A stretch of DNA of 64,000 nt from Clostridia bacterium (GTDB lineage Bacteria > Bacillota_A > Clostridia > TANB77 > CAG-508). Where the stretch lies: assembly GCA_017475185.1 (NCBI GenBank), contig JAFVGB010000012.1, forward strand, positions 98,752 to 162,751, in the 5' to 3' direction. Under the pieces are notes generated by a model. The model did not search any database. It saw only the letters and a program-made list of their open reading frames with translations, and was not told the DNA's origin. The position numbers and the translations under genes were made by a program. Positions 1 through 8,770 of the stretch are shown piece after piece (positions within the stretch are counted from its first letter, which is position 1; each line of letters begins with the position of its first letter).

Positions 1-608
1 GATGGAATTGTAATAGAAGTTAATGAAGTACAATTCATAAAAGCACTTCCTTCTATTCTTTTAACACTTGTTGGTATTTTAATATTATTTAGTGAAGAAC
101 AATCTTCAAAAGTTCCAGATTGAATTGAATCTACTTTACTTGGTATTGTAAAACTTGTTAAAGATTTACAACCTCTAAAAGCATCCCATCCTATTTCTGT
201 AATTGAATTTGGTAAAGTAATACTTTTTAATGCAGAACAATCTTTAAATGTAGCACCTTCTATTGAGGTAACACTACTTGGAATGTTAATACTAGTTAAT
301 GATGTACATCCAGAAAATGTATAACTACTAATATTTTTTACAGTATTTGGTATTGTTACTTTTTTCAAATATTTACAATCAGTAAAATCACTTATTTCTG
401 TTACTGTTTTTCCGTTTATCTTTGATGGTATAGTAGCATTTTCTATGTATTTTCCTGCTGCCACAACTTGAATATTTCCATCCCACATTTCATTATAATA
501 AATTTCATCATTATAATATGTTGCAGCTTTTACATTATTATTAACTGCAAAATAAATGAAGCAAATTGCAATTAAGGTAAACATACTTAAAATAAATTTC
601 TTTTTCAT
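1..608 (-). CDS. BspA-type leucine-rich-repeat surface protein (C-terminus cut by window edge)
   Basis: The reading frame stays open from an ATG at 608 to the left edge, so about 202 residues are visible and the C-terminus is missing. The N-terminus has a short basic start (MKKKF) and a hydrophobic stretch of about 20 residues, a signal peptide or anchor. From about residue 60 there are roughly 23-residue LRR_5 repeats with the pattern CxxLxxIxIPxxVxxIxxxxF; at least five are visible. An AAAGGGG ribosome site lies just upstream of the ATG. Family knowledge: BspA-type repeats occur in secreted adhesins of gut and oral bacteria. Substrate and anchoring mode cannot be told from the visible part. 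Confidence 0.85.
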   Translation of the reverse strand, partial: MKKKFILSMFTLIAICFIYFAVNNNVKAATYYNDEIYYNEMWDGNIQVVAAGKYIENATIPSKINGKTVTEISDFTDCKYLKKVTIPNTVKNISSYTFSGCTSLTSINIPSSVTSIEGATFKDCSALKSITLPNSITEIGWDAFRGCKSLTSFTIPSKVDSIQSGTFEDCSSLNNIKIPTSVKRIEGSAFMNCTSLTSITIP

Positions 609-650
609 ATTTTTCCCCTTTCTTTTTTTCTTAATAAATTTATATACTTT

Positions 651-1598
651 TTAGTTAGTATTTTCATTTTTTCTTTTCAAAATACATATTTGATTTACTT
701 GTATTTCAAATAATTGTCTATGTTTTTTTACAATAACTTGTAATATTAAACTTGTAACATTTAATAATAAACCAACAACTATTGAAAAACCAGATGCTAT
801 TAATGTAGGAAATCTTGGTACTAACCCTGTTTTGAAATATTCTGAAAATACTGGAATTGCAAATGCTATTGCTAAAAGATAAAACAATATGGAAATAGTG
901 TTAAAAAACAAGCTTGGTCTATATTCTTTAAATAAAGTTGCTATTGTTTTTAAAACCCTTGCACCATCTTTAAATGTATTCAACTTAGAAACACTTCCTG
1001 TTGGTCTATCTCTGTATTGAACAGGTATTTCTTTTAATGTAAAATTTTTATCTACAGCATGTATAGACATTTCTGTTTCTATTTCAAAACCTTTTGAAAG
1101 TACTGGAAATGTTTTTGCAAATTTATAACTAAATGCTCTATACCCAGTCATTATATCTTTAATGTTATTCTTAAATATTTTGTTTATCAATCCTCTAACT
1201 ATTTTATTTCCAAAATTATGGAAAGGTCTTTTATTTTCTTTGAAGTATGTTGATGATAATCTATCTCCTATTACCATATCAACATTATCATTTAATACAT
1301 AATTACACATTTCTCTTGCATTTTCCGCAGGATAAGTATCATCACCATCTATCATAAGATAACAGTCTGCGTCTATATCTCTAAACATTGTTCTTATTAC
1401 ATTCCCTTTTCCTTGTTTAGTTTCATATCTTACAATTGCTCCTGCTTTTTTTGCAATTTCATCTGTTCCGTCTTTTGAATTATTATCATATACATATATG
1501 TCAGCTTCTGGTAATGCTGCTCTATAATCCTTTACAACTTTCTCAATTGTTTTACTTTCGTTATAACATGGTATTAATACTGCTATTTTTTTGTTCAT
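651..1598 (-). CDS. Family 2 glycosyltransferase, polyprenyl-phosphate sugar synthase-like, with two C-terminal membrane segments
   Basis: The N-terminal 230 residues form a GT-A domain of the DPM1/GtrB type: LIPCYNE at the start, DNNSKDGT, and the metal-binding DGDDTYP motif near residue 85. Two hydrophobic segments follow (about 230-255 and 265-290), as in membrane-bound polyprenyl-phosphate glucosyl- or mannosyltransferases. Such enzymes move a sugar from a nucleotide donor to a lipid phosphate on the inner membrane face. The next gene downstream of its promoter side (1667-2968) is a polytopic membrane protein that could use the lipid-linked sugar outside the cell. The sugar is unknown. 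The ATG at 1598 follows an AGAGGT-type ribosome site. Confidence 0.85.
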   Translation of the reverse strand: MNKKIAVLIPCYNESKTIEKVVKDYRAALPEADIYVYDNNSKDGTDEIAKKAGAIVRYETKQGKGNVIRTMFRDIDADCYLMIDGDDTYPAENAREMCNYVLNDNVDMVIGDRLSSTYFKENKRPFHNFGNKIVRGLINKIFKNNIKDIMTGYRAFSYKFAKTFPVLSKGFEIETEMSIHAVDKNFTLKEIPVQYRDRPTGSVSKLNTFKDGARVLKTIATLFKEYRPSLFFNTISILFYLLAIAFAIPVFSEYFKTGLVPRFPTLIASGFSIVVGLLLNVTSLILQVIVKKHRQLFEIQVNQICILKRKNENTN

Positions 1599-1666
1599 TT
1601 CTTTACCTCTATACTCCTATCTTTTTATTTACATTTATACAAAAATTTACTAAAACAGCTAATCTT

Positions 1667-2968
1667 TTATTTTGGTAATAATTTCTTATTTTTTTCCATA
1701 TTTACAGCTGAAAGAATTATTGATAAAATTCCAAATACAGTAATTCCTTGAATTCTATAAGTCATCCAGCAGTGAATGTATGAATGATTTGCTAAAACTA
1801 CATACCATATATATGGAGCAATTGAACATGCTAGTAGTGGCAAAATTGTAATTAATTTTAATTTAGTTTTATCAAATTTCTTTATAATCATTGGCAAACT
1901 GCATATTGCTGCAATACCAAGTAATATGCAATTATATAAATGGAAATAGCACTTTAAATTTCTATATATAACATCTTTTTTGCTATATTTTTCTGCACCA
2001 TCCATATCCATTCTAAAAAATAGTTGTTCAAATGATTTTGTAAAATAATCTTGTCCATATACGGCTGAAGCAAGTGCCCACTTAGTAACATAAGTTATTC
2101 CGTATGCTATTCCCCATATTATTGCTAATTTTCCCCAATAAAATATCGTTTCTCTTATGTTATTATTTTCTTCATATTTGCTCTTTAATAATATTAATAT
2201 TATTACTGGATAGCCTAAAGTGATTAATGGATATGTTAGCAAATCAAAAAATGCAGTACATGAGCCAATTATAAAAAATAAATACGGCAATTTTTCTTTG
2301 TATTTACTATTATATAGTGCTATTACAGCAATTGTTGCAATCAAAGTAATATACATAACTGGAGCATATTGCAATGACATAGGAATAATCCAAAAATTCA
2401 TTAAAAGAATTGATATTGCATAGGCAACAGCGTATTTAGTTTCTATTTTCTTTGATATTAAATATAATACATATATAAACAACAAAGATAGTAGCATTAT
2501 ATTAATATATCTAATTCCTGCTAAATCTGTAAATATTAATAAAAATTTAATTACTGTTTCAGAACCAAACCAATACCTAATATATTCAGAATTAACTTTT
2601 GTATCTTCTTTTAATGCTTGATCTAAATTAGTTATTTGTTTTGATGAAGATGATTGATAATATGCATTTTTGACTATTTTTTCCATAATTGAAGCATTCT
2701 CTTCTTTATCTAAAGCAACATTTAACAATTTTGAATCTGTAAAATTATCATATTTTGTTGCCCTTACTAGTTTTGGAATAGTGAAAAATGATGAATATCC
2801 TTCCCCTTCTTTTTTTAATATTCTAACTGAACTTTTTATATTTTTTGTAATGTTTTTTTTCGGAAATGTATATGTTATCCCCAAACTTGCAGTATATATA
2901 AATGTTAGTGTTAATAAAACGCACAAATGCTTTAAAATTGTGTATGTATATTTCTTTATAAATTTCAT
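1667..2968 (-). CDS. Polytopic membrane protein, possible GT-C type glycosyltransferase
   Basis: 433 residues. The first membrane segment (about 10-30) is followed by a roughly 90-residue hydrophilic region and then about nine more membrane segments. No family was recognised with confidence. The layout, a large extracytoplasmic loop after TM1 and many helices, resembles GT-C transferases and O-antigen-ligase-like proteins. Its position directly upstream of a DPM1-like synthase (651-1598) suggests use of a lipid-phosphate sugar; that is inference. The start at 2968 (MKFIKK) is preferred over longer forms because AAAGGG lies 9 nt upstream of it, while the upstream ATG at 2977 overlaps that site. 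Confidence 0.7.
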   Translation of the reverse strand: MKFIKKYTYTILKHLCVLLTLTFIYTASLGITYTFPKKNITKNIKSSVRILKKEGEGYSSFFTIPKLVRATKYDNFTDSKLLNVALDKEENASIMEKIVKNAYYQSSSSKQITNLDQALKEDTKVNSEYIRYWFGSETVIKFLLIFTDLAGIRYINIMLLSLLFIYVLYLISKKIETKYAVAYAISILLMNFWIIPMSLQYAPVMYITLIATIAVIALYNSKYKEKLPYLFFIIGSCTAFFDLLTYPLITLGYPVIILILLKSKYEENNNIRETIFYWGKLAIIWGIAYGITYVTKWALASAVYGQDYFTKSFEQLFFRMDMDGAEKYSKKDVIYRNLKCYFHLYNCILLGIAAICSLPMIIKKFDKTKLKLITILPLLACSIAPYIWYVVLANHSYIHCWMTYRIQGITVFGILSIILSAVNMEKNKKLLPK

Positions 2969-3075
2969 GTAATTCATCCCTTTAATCAAAATATTTTCTT
3001 CGACTTCTAGCCTTATATTATCATTTTTTTTATACAAGTGTCAACAGAGTTTTGTCATATACACTATTATATAAA

Positions 3076-4833
3076 TTATAAAATAGGTATCCAATTTGCT
3101 GTATACACTTTATTTCCTGTATCATCTTTTGAAATACTAACATTTTCTTTAGGAACATAATTAGTATTATATTCACCTTCTATACTTCCTGTCCAACCAG
3201 CAAATATATATCCCTCTTTTGTAGGATTACATAGAGTAAAGGAATCTGTACCAGAAGTATATGTAGTTGGATTTTGAATTTCTGTTTTTCCTCCTAGTAA
3301 GTAATATTTTATAGAAAAAGTTGTATTCTTAGAATTATTATAATTCTCTAAAATTTCATAAGCTTCTCCCTTTGTTATTAGCTCATCTGGTTTAAAATAT
3401 TTTGCATCTGTTTTTATAATTTTCTTTGATACACCCCAATCAACTGCTGACTTATATAAATCATCTTCTTTTACATCCGTAAAGTCATTTAAAACTTGAG
3501 CTTCTGTTTTTCCAGCATATCTCCATAACATTGTAATAAACTGTCCTCTTGAGCATAAATTTTCTATTTTAAATTCTGTAATATTATTTGAATCAATTAT
3601 TCCAAAATCTGCAGCCCACTCAAATGCATCAAAATACACATCACTTTCTCGTATATTTGAATATTTAGATTTAAGCTTTTTAGCGACTTCAGCATTAGAC
3701 CATTTTACTACTTTTCCTGGCATTCCAGCATAATTAAACAAAATTGATAGTGAATCTCCATTATTTAATTTAGCATTTTTATCAATGCTATCTGTTTTCT
3801 CTTTGTTTATTCCTGTAAGATATATGTTAAAACAATGTTTCTCGAAAAAAATTGTTGATGCTCTTGGAGTTCCTTTTGAAATACAATTTTCATAAACTAC
3901 ATCATTTGCTCTAGCACCTCCAAAGTCATATAAATTTCCTTCTGCTTCACAATTTATTACAACAAATCCTTCAGATGTGCTTGCTTGTGAAGGTTGTTTT
4001 TTAAATCTACCAAATCTTGTTTGATTTTCAAAGAAATATCCATATTTTTTATTGTTTATTGATATACATTTATCTAAAACCATAGATTCATCATTAGTAT
4101 ATCCTGTTCCTATTCCAAATCCAGAAGCCCCCACATCTTTTTCTGTTGCTGCTTTTCCACAACCAATTGCAATACAATTACTTATTGTACAGTTAATTGG
4201 AAGATCAACTCCAAATCCTGTTCCATCAGTATTCATTACTTTCACATTTTCCCAATCACAGTCTTTTATTGGTGCAAGCATAAAACCTTTTCCCATTGCT
4301 TTATAATCTGAACTTTGCGGATTAATATATTGTTCTTCATCACTATTTATTGTAAAATTCTTAAAATCTGCATTCCTTAAATATACCGGGGGAACCCAAT
4401 TAAAAACAGTTGTATAGTGAAACATATTTAATCCATGTGGATATATCCCATATGGTTTTAGTATTGTTTCATCTATTCCTTCGCCTTCAATAAGAACATT
4501 ATTTCTGCACCAAATTGCATAATGACAATTATGCCCTGTTGTAGCCCAATTTTTTTCTTTATTTGTTGGATCAACTTTAAAATAGTAAGTTCCTTTCGGA
4601 ATATGTACAATACCTCCTCCAGAGTTTGAAACTTGATCTATATATTTTTGTAATTCAATTACATTATTAAAAGCAGCATCACCTTTATCTTCTGATATAA
4701 GAGTGCTGGCAGTTACTTCTATACCTCCGTAACTTGATATTTTTTCTTTTTTATATGCAAATATTATTGCTAATACTGCAATTGAAATAATCAATATTAA
4801 TATAATAATTTTTAAAAATCTCGTTTTTTTCAT
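3076..4833 (-). CDS. Surface protein: parallel beta-helix, SLH-like repeats, and C-terminal InlB/Flg_new-type repeat
   Basis: 585 residues. There is one N-terminal membrane segment (about 7-27, signal anchor). Residues about 55-350 look like a right-handed beta-helix of the pectate-lyase superfamily, with an opening GGGxVxIPxGxY motif and many short N/C-rich turns. Residues about 395-500 contain two degenerate S-layer-homology repeats (FEWAADFGII, FTDV..DDLYKSAVDWGV). Residues 508-585 match the Listeria-Bacteroides repeat (GYIFAGW..., YTANW). SLH repeats bind wall polymer; the helix may bind or cut a polysaccharide. No catalytic residues could be assigned. Having SLH in the middle and not at one end is unusual. 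Confidence 0.8.
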   Translation of the reverse strand: MKKTRFLKIIILILIISIAVLAIIFAYKKEKISSYGGIEVTASTLISEDKGDAAFNNVIELQKYIDQVSNSGGGIVHIPKGTYYFKVDPTNKEKNWATTGHNCHYAIWCRNNVLIEGEGIDETILKPYGIYPHGLNMFHYTTVFNWVPPVYLRNADFKNFTINSDEEQYINPQSSDYKAMGKGFMLAPIKDCDWENVKVMNTDGTGFGVDLPINCTISNCIAIGCGKAATEKDVGASGFGIGTGYTNDESMVLDKCISINNKKYGYFFENQTRFGRFKKQPSQASTSEGFVVINCEAEGNLYDFGGARANDVVYENCISKGTPRASTIFFEKHCFNIYLTGINKEKTDSIDKNAKLNNGDSLSILFNYAGMPGKVVKWSNAEVAKKLKSKYSNIRESDVYFDAFEWAADFGIIDSNNITEFKIENLCSRGQFITMLWRYAGKTEAQVLNDFTDVKEDDLYKSAVDWGVSKKIIKTDAKYFKPDELITKGEAYEILENYNNSKNTTFSIKYYLLGGKTEIQNPTTYTSGTDSFTLCNPTKEGYIFAGWTGSIEGEYNTNYVPKENVSISKDDTGNKVYTANWIPIL

Positions 4834-4917
4834 TTAATTAATTCCCTATAATATAAAATTCTAATTATATTTAATCATTTTATTAATATTTTTACAATAT
4901 TTTTAATAAAAATATAA

Positions 4918-4952
4918 TAAAATAGGATATCTGTCTAAATATCCTATTTTAT
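4918..4952 (-). terminator. Rho-independent terminator of the glycosyltransferase at 4944
   Basis: Inverted arms AAAATAGGATAT and ATATCCTATTTT enclose a short loop. A T-rich run follows in the minus direction. The hairpin overlaps the TAG stop of the gene. Confidence 0.7.
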
Positions 4953-5876
4953 ATTAATTTTTTTATCAATCAAATATTGCGGTCTTCCTTTGACATCATC
5001 GTATATTTTTCCAATGTACTCAGAAATAATCCATAATGATAGCAATTGAATACCAGTAAAAAATGTAATAGCCACCATTAGTGAAGTCCAACCAGCAGAC
5101 AAATCATTCAATTTAAATACATATGATATCAAAGCATATACTAGTATAATAGCTGATATACAGATGGCTATGAATCCTAATATACTTACCAATTTCAACG
5201 GTTTTACTGAAAAACTTATTATTCCATTTGATGCTAATTTCAGCATTTTCTTTAATGGATACTTAGTTTTGCCAGCAAATCGTTCTTGACGCTCATATTC
5301 ATATCCATACTGTTTATACCCGACCCAACTAAATAGACCTCTTAAAAATTTATTATGTTCCGGCATATTATTTATAGTTTCAACAACTCTTCTGTCAACT
5401 AACCTGAAATCCCCTGTATCTTCAGGAATATCAACATCAGATAGTGCATTTAAAGTTTTATAAAACATTTTTGCAGTTAAAAGTTTAAATGCAGACTCTC
5501 CTTTTCTATTTTTTCTTTTTCCATATATAACATCATTTCCTTCTTCCCACAATTTTAGCATATCTGGAATTAATTCTGGTGGATCTTGCAAATCAGCATC
5601 AATTATTACAACTGCATCCCCAGTTGTTTCTTTTAAACCAGCCGTAACAGCTGCTTGATGTCCAAAATTTCTTGAAAAAGATATAACTTTGACATTTTTA
5701 TCCTCTAAAGCAATTTTTTCTAATAACTTCATAGTCCCATCTTTACTTCCATCGTTTATAAATATAATTTCATGTTCATAATTCTCTATACTATTTAAAA
5801 CATTTTTTACTCTTTTATAGCACTCATTTACCACTTGTTCTTCATAGTACATTGGTATTACAAGTGAAACTTTCAT
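4944..5876 (-). CDS. Family 2 glycosyltransferase, GtrB/YkcC-like polyprenyl-phosphate sugar synthase
   Basis: 310 residues. The GT-A domain has VIPMYYEE near residue 7, NDGSKDGT near 41, and the donor/metal motif DADLQDPPE near 95. This is followed by DTGDFRLVDR near 155, typical of bactoprenol glucosyltransferases. Two C-terminal membrane helices (about 230-255, 265-290) complete the GtrB layout. It should make a polyprenyl-phosphate sugar at the inner membrane face. The gene starts inside the 3' end of the next upstream gene (overlap of 35 nt with 5842-7437), so the two are almost surely translated together. An AAGGGGG site precedes the ATG. Confidence 0.88.
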   Translation of the reverse strand: MKVSLVIPMYYEEQVVNECYKRVKNVLNSIENYEHEIIFINDGSKDGTMKLLEKIALEDKNVKVISFSRNFGHQAAVTAGLKETTGDAVVIIDADLQDPPELIPDMLKLWEEGNDVIYGKRKNRKGESAFKLLTAKMFYKTLNALSDVDIPEDTGDFRLVDRRVVETINNMPEHNKFLRGLFSWVGYKQYGYEYERQERFAGKTKYPLKKMLKLASNGIISFSVKPLKLVSILGFIAICISAIILVYALISYVFKLNDLSAGWTSLMVAITFFTGIQLLSLWIISEYIGKIYDDVKGRPQYLIDKKINIK

Positions 5877-7437
5877 TTTTATTTTTCCCCCTTATTGCTT
5901 TTTTTACTAATACATATATATTGTTAAATCCAGTAGAAGCAAGAATTATATATATTGGTACATATGCAAATAAATATCTTGCTCTTGCTTCGAACATAGT
6001 TTCAAATATTGTTAAACCTATAATGCTTAATTGCATAGTATATATTTTCTCATCATTTTCTCTATTAATTGCCAAAATATTAAAAATTAAAGTTCCCATC
6101 CATACAATTTGCATAACTAACTGAAAAGTACTATAATATTTTCCACTAGGTTTATATATATTGTTAAACAATTTTCTGAAATTCTTGTTTCCTGTTTTAT
6201 ATTCCTTTAAAAAGAATTCTCCTTCTTGTCCAAAAGCAAATGTACCATCATTATAATTTGTAAGTGTTTTTCTAATTGCTAAATTTTTTACTCCACTTAC
6301 TCCCATTTCTTTTATTCTTGATTTAAACGTTTCTATATTAGCCTTCCTTCTTTCGGTGTTCGCATCAAATGATTTCGAAAACCAAATATCCTCGTCAGCA
6401 TACACTCCTCCATAGTCAGTATTCCATCCCATCATCAAAAAATGCGATATTCCAAATTTTTTTTCTTTGTCTATATTAATTCCGCTCATTCCTTTTATAA
6501 TATTAATTGATGAAACAGTAATTACTATCGTTATGAATAAAATCGCTATAAAATCCTTGTATTTTTTTATGTTTTTGATATTCTTTATATTCATAATTTC
6601 TTTTTTCCTTGTAAAAATAAAAACAATACAAACAGCTATTAAAAAAATTACAATTTGAGGTTTAATATAATATCCTAATATAGAAAAAAAGATCATCATG
6701 CTAAAATATATTTTTTTCTTTTTTCCATTTGGTATTTGAAATAATTTTGAGTAGCAATATGCAATTAGTGTAACTATAAACAAAGCTGTTGCATCTGAAT
6801 ATGGTATAATAACCCAAGGTGAAAATCCAATTAATATTATATATATTAACCATACCATTATAGGCATATTATTATCATTATGTATACATGTACAAATTTT
6901 ATAAACAAAATATCCCGTAAATGCATATAAAGCACATTGATATGCTAATAAATAATCATATCCCTCTCCTATTTTTGTTATATCCGCTATCTTGTAGGCA
7001 ACAGAAAACAATTGTGTTAACAATATATTATTGGGATAAATCGAATAATATTTATTTTCTAATCTGTCTTTGTTTCCCAAGGCTATCATTTCAGCATTTT
7101 TTAATATTTTACGTACATCCCAATCTGTTGTAAAACTATAACTTCTCGCAACAAAAAATAAAAGTACTGCGAATAAACAAGATACAATTAGCATAATAAT
7201 ATTTAGTTTTTTCGGTGTAATTTTTTGGGTAACTTTAGAAATTAAGAATACTAAAACATAAAAAGCAATTCCGCATAAAAATATTATCCAATTATCCAAT
7301 TCAAAAGTCACTTTTTTGGCATATTGAAAATTACTTGATAATGTCATACATATAATTACGATAATACCACAGATTAAACTATATAAATATCCAAATTTAA
7401 GATTTTTAATTCCTTTCTTTTTTTCTTTATTTGACAT
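5842..7437 (-). CDS. Polytopic membrane protein, probable GT-C/GT39-type glycosyltransferase
   Basis: 531 residues with about 11-12 predicted membrane helices. The first extracytoplasmic loop, after TM3, carries an acidic TDWD motif (about residue 105), where GT-C enzymes keep catalytic aspartates. A soluble region of about 110 residues lies before the last helices. The protein overlaps a GtrB-like synthase by 35 nt; in glycosylation pairs of this type the synthase loads the lipid and the GT-C protein transfers the sugar outside. Acceptor unknown. A TTAGGAG site precedes the ATG. The final residues (NESFTCNTNVL) come from the overlap with the next gene. Confidence 0.75.
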   Translation of the reverse strand: MSNKEKKKGIKNLKFGYLYSLICGIIVIICMTLSSNFQYAKKVTFELDNWIIFLCGIAFYVLVFLISKVTQKITPKKLNIIMLIVSCLFAVLLFFVARSYSFTTDWDVRKILKNAEMIALGNKDRLENKYYSIYPNNILLTQLFSVAYKIADITKIGEGYDYLLAYQCALYAFTGYFVYKICTCIHNDNNMPIMVWLIYIILIGFSPWVIIPYSDATALFIVTLIAYCYSKLFQIPNGKKKKIYFSMMIFFSILGYYIKPQIVIFLIAVCIVFIFTRKKEIMNIKNIKNIKKYKDFIAILFITIVITVSSINIIKGMSGINIDKEKKFGISHFLMMGWNTDYGGVYADEDIWFSKSFDANTERRKANIETFKSRIKEMGVSGVKNLAIRKTLTNYNDGTFAFGQEGEFFLKEYKTGNKNFRKLFNNIYKPSGKYYSTFQLVMQIVWMGTLIFNILAINRENDEKIYTMQLSIIGLTIFETMFEARARYLFAYVPIYIILASTGFNNIYVLVKKAIRGKNKNESFTCNTNVL

Positions 7438-7512
7438 ATCTTACTCCTAATTACTTATCTTTATTTTTCCTTGTTATTTTATTAATTTTTTTCTACTGCT
7501 TAATTATACAAT

Positions 7513-7551
7513 AAAAAAAATCTATGCAACAAGGTGCATAGATTTTTTTTT
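7513..7551 (-). terminator. Rho-independent terminator after the SLH protein
   Basis: Arms AAATCTATGCA and TGCATAGATTT with a 6-nt loop, flanked by A-runs and T-runs. It overlaps the TAA stop of the SLH gene and separates it from the surface-glycosylation genes on its left. Confidence 0.85.
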
Positions 7552-8656
7552 ATTTTACATTTTGGCAATATGACATAATCATTGAAGCAGCCTCTGCTCT
7601 TGTAGCATTTCCTTTTGGATCTACTTTTGTTCCATTTTCTTTTCCGCTTATTATTTTTTTAGCTACACACCATGATACTGCATCTTTAAAATATTTTCCT
7701 GTTTTGCTAAAATCTTTAAATTTACTTGTATTAGCTCTTGCACTAGTATTTTTTCCTTTATATTTTGCATAATTCATCAATATTGCAGCTAATTGTTCTC
7801 TAGTTATGTTATCTTTTGGTCCAAATTTTCCTGTTTTATATCCACTTACAATTCCTTTTGATGCTGCCCAATTTACTGCTTGATAATACCAGTCTTTTGA
7901 TTTAACATCAGAGAATTTATTTGAAGTATATTTAGGAGATCCTTCTTTTCTCCATAATATTGTTACTAGCATTGCTCTTGATAATTTATCATATGGTGCA
8001 TATGTGTAATCGTTATATCCATTAACTAAATTCTTTTCATATACATATTTTACTGCATTATAATACCATGCACTTGAAGCTACGTCAGTATATGGAATAC
8101 CTTTGCTTTTTGTTACTGTATCTTTCATTTTGAAAGAATTAATTATGTTCTTATATTCTGTAGAATTTATAAATTCTGGTGCTGCACTAACTGAAATATA
8201 TGTATTATAATGATCACTACCTAATGTATAATCAACATATGCATATACCTTTCCTGTTGATTTACTTTTTATTTGTTCTGTTATTTTATAACCTTTTACA
8301 CCATTTAGTTCTACTAAACTTCCACTAACACTTTTTAATGTGTAACTATCGTCATTTTGATATGATTTTTTTATTGAATTAACTCTAGTGTCTACATCTG
8401 TTTGAGTATATTTTGATGGATAACTAGTTTTATATGACCCAAATGTAATAGATGTACTTCTAGATAAATTACTAGCAGAATAATGATATGATTTAAATAC
8501 TGATGTTTCAGTTACATTTTCATATCCTGCCTCATATTTGTTAGGTACTGTAAAGCTATAACATGATGTGTTTATAGTTGCAGCTGAAGATGTTTTTGGT
8601 ACTAATACTAATATAAAAGACATAATTAATAGTACTGATACAATTTTCTTTTTCAT
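7550..8656 (-). CDS. Secreted S-layer-homology protein with three C-terminal SLH repeats
   Basis: 368 residues. The signal peptide is clear (MKKKIVSVLLIMSFI ... SSAATI, cleavage about residue 27). Residues about 30-180 form an uncharacterised domain, perhaps a PsbP-like beta fold. From about 190 to the end there are three full SLH repeats (YTDVASSAWYYNAVKYVYE, FSDVKSKDWYYQAVNWAA, FKDFSKTGKYFKDAVSWCV). SLH repeats hold proteins non-covalently on pyruvylated wall polymer. The start at 8656 is chosen because AAGGAGAG lies 7 nt upstream and the signal peptide begins there; the frame is open further upstream without a site. It has its own promoter and terminator. Confidence 0.9.
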   Translation of the reverse strand: MKKKIVSVLLIMSFILVLVPKTSSAATINTSCYSFTVPNKYEAGYENVTETSVFKSYHYSASNLSRSTSITFGSYKTSYPSKYTQTDVDTRVNSIKKSYQNDDSYTLKSVSGSLVELNGVKGYKITEQIKSKSTGKVYAYVDYTLGSDHYNTYISVSAAPEFINSTEYKNIINSFKMKDTVTKSKGIPYTDVASSAWYYNAVKYVYEKNLVNGYNDYTYAPYDKLSRAMLVTILWRKEGSPKYTSNKFSDVKSKDWYYQAVNWAASKGIVSGYKTGKFGPKDNITREQLAAILMNYAKYKGKNTSARANTSKFKDFSKTGKYFKDAVSWCVAKKIISGKENGTKVDPKGNATRAEAASMIMSYCQNVK

Positions 8657-8706
8657 TTTTTTCTCTCCTTTTTTATTTATTTTATAATTAATACAATTAT
8701 GGCATA

Positions 8707-8735
8707 ATGATACCACAATATATTGTATTTTTCAA
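8707..8735 (-). promoter_or_regulatory. Promoter of the SLH protein, with a palindrome in the spacer
   Basis: TTGAAA (8730-8735), a 17-nt spacer and TATCAT (8707-8712). The spacer holds the perfect 12-bp palindrome ACAATATATTGT (8715-8726), which could be an operator. It separates this gene from the polysaccharide operon upstream. Confidence 0.6.
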
Positions 8736-8770
8736 CATGTATACTACATTTTATATACAATTTCGTAATT

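Noticed and set aside
5842..5876. 35-nt overlap of two genes, suspected frameshift or split fusion
   Set aside because: Both products are complete members of different families with normal ends and the downstream gene has its own ribosome site; overlap through coupling is the simpler reading.
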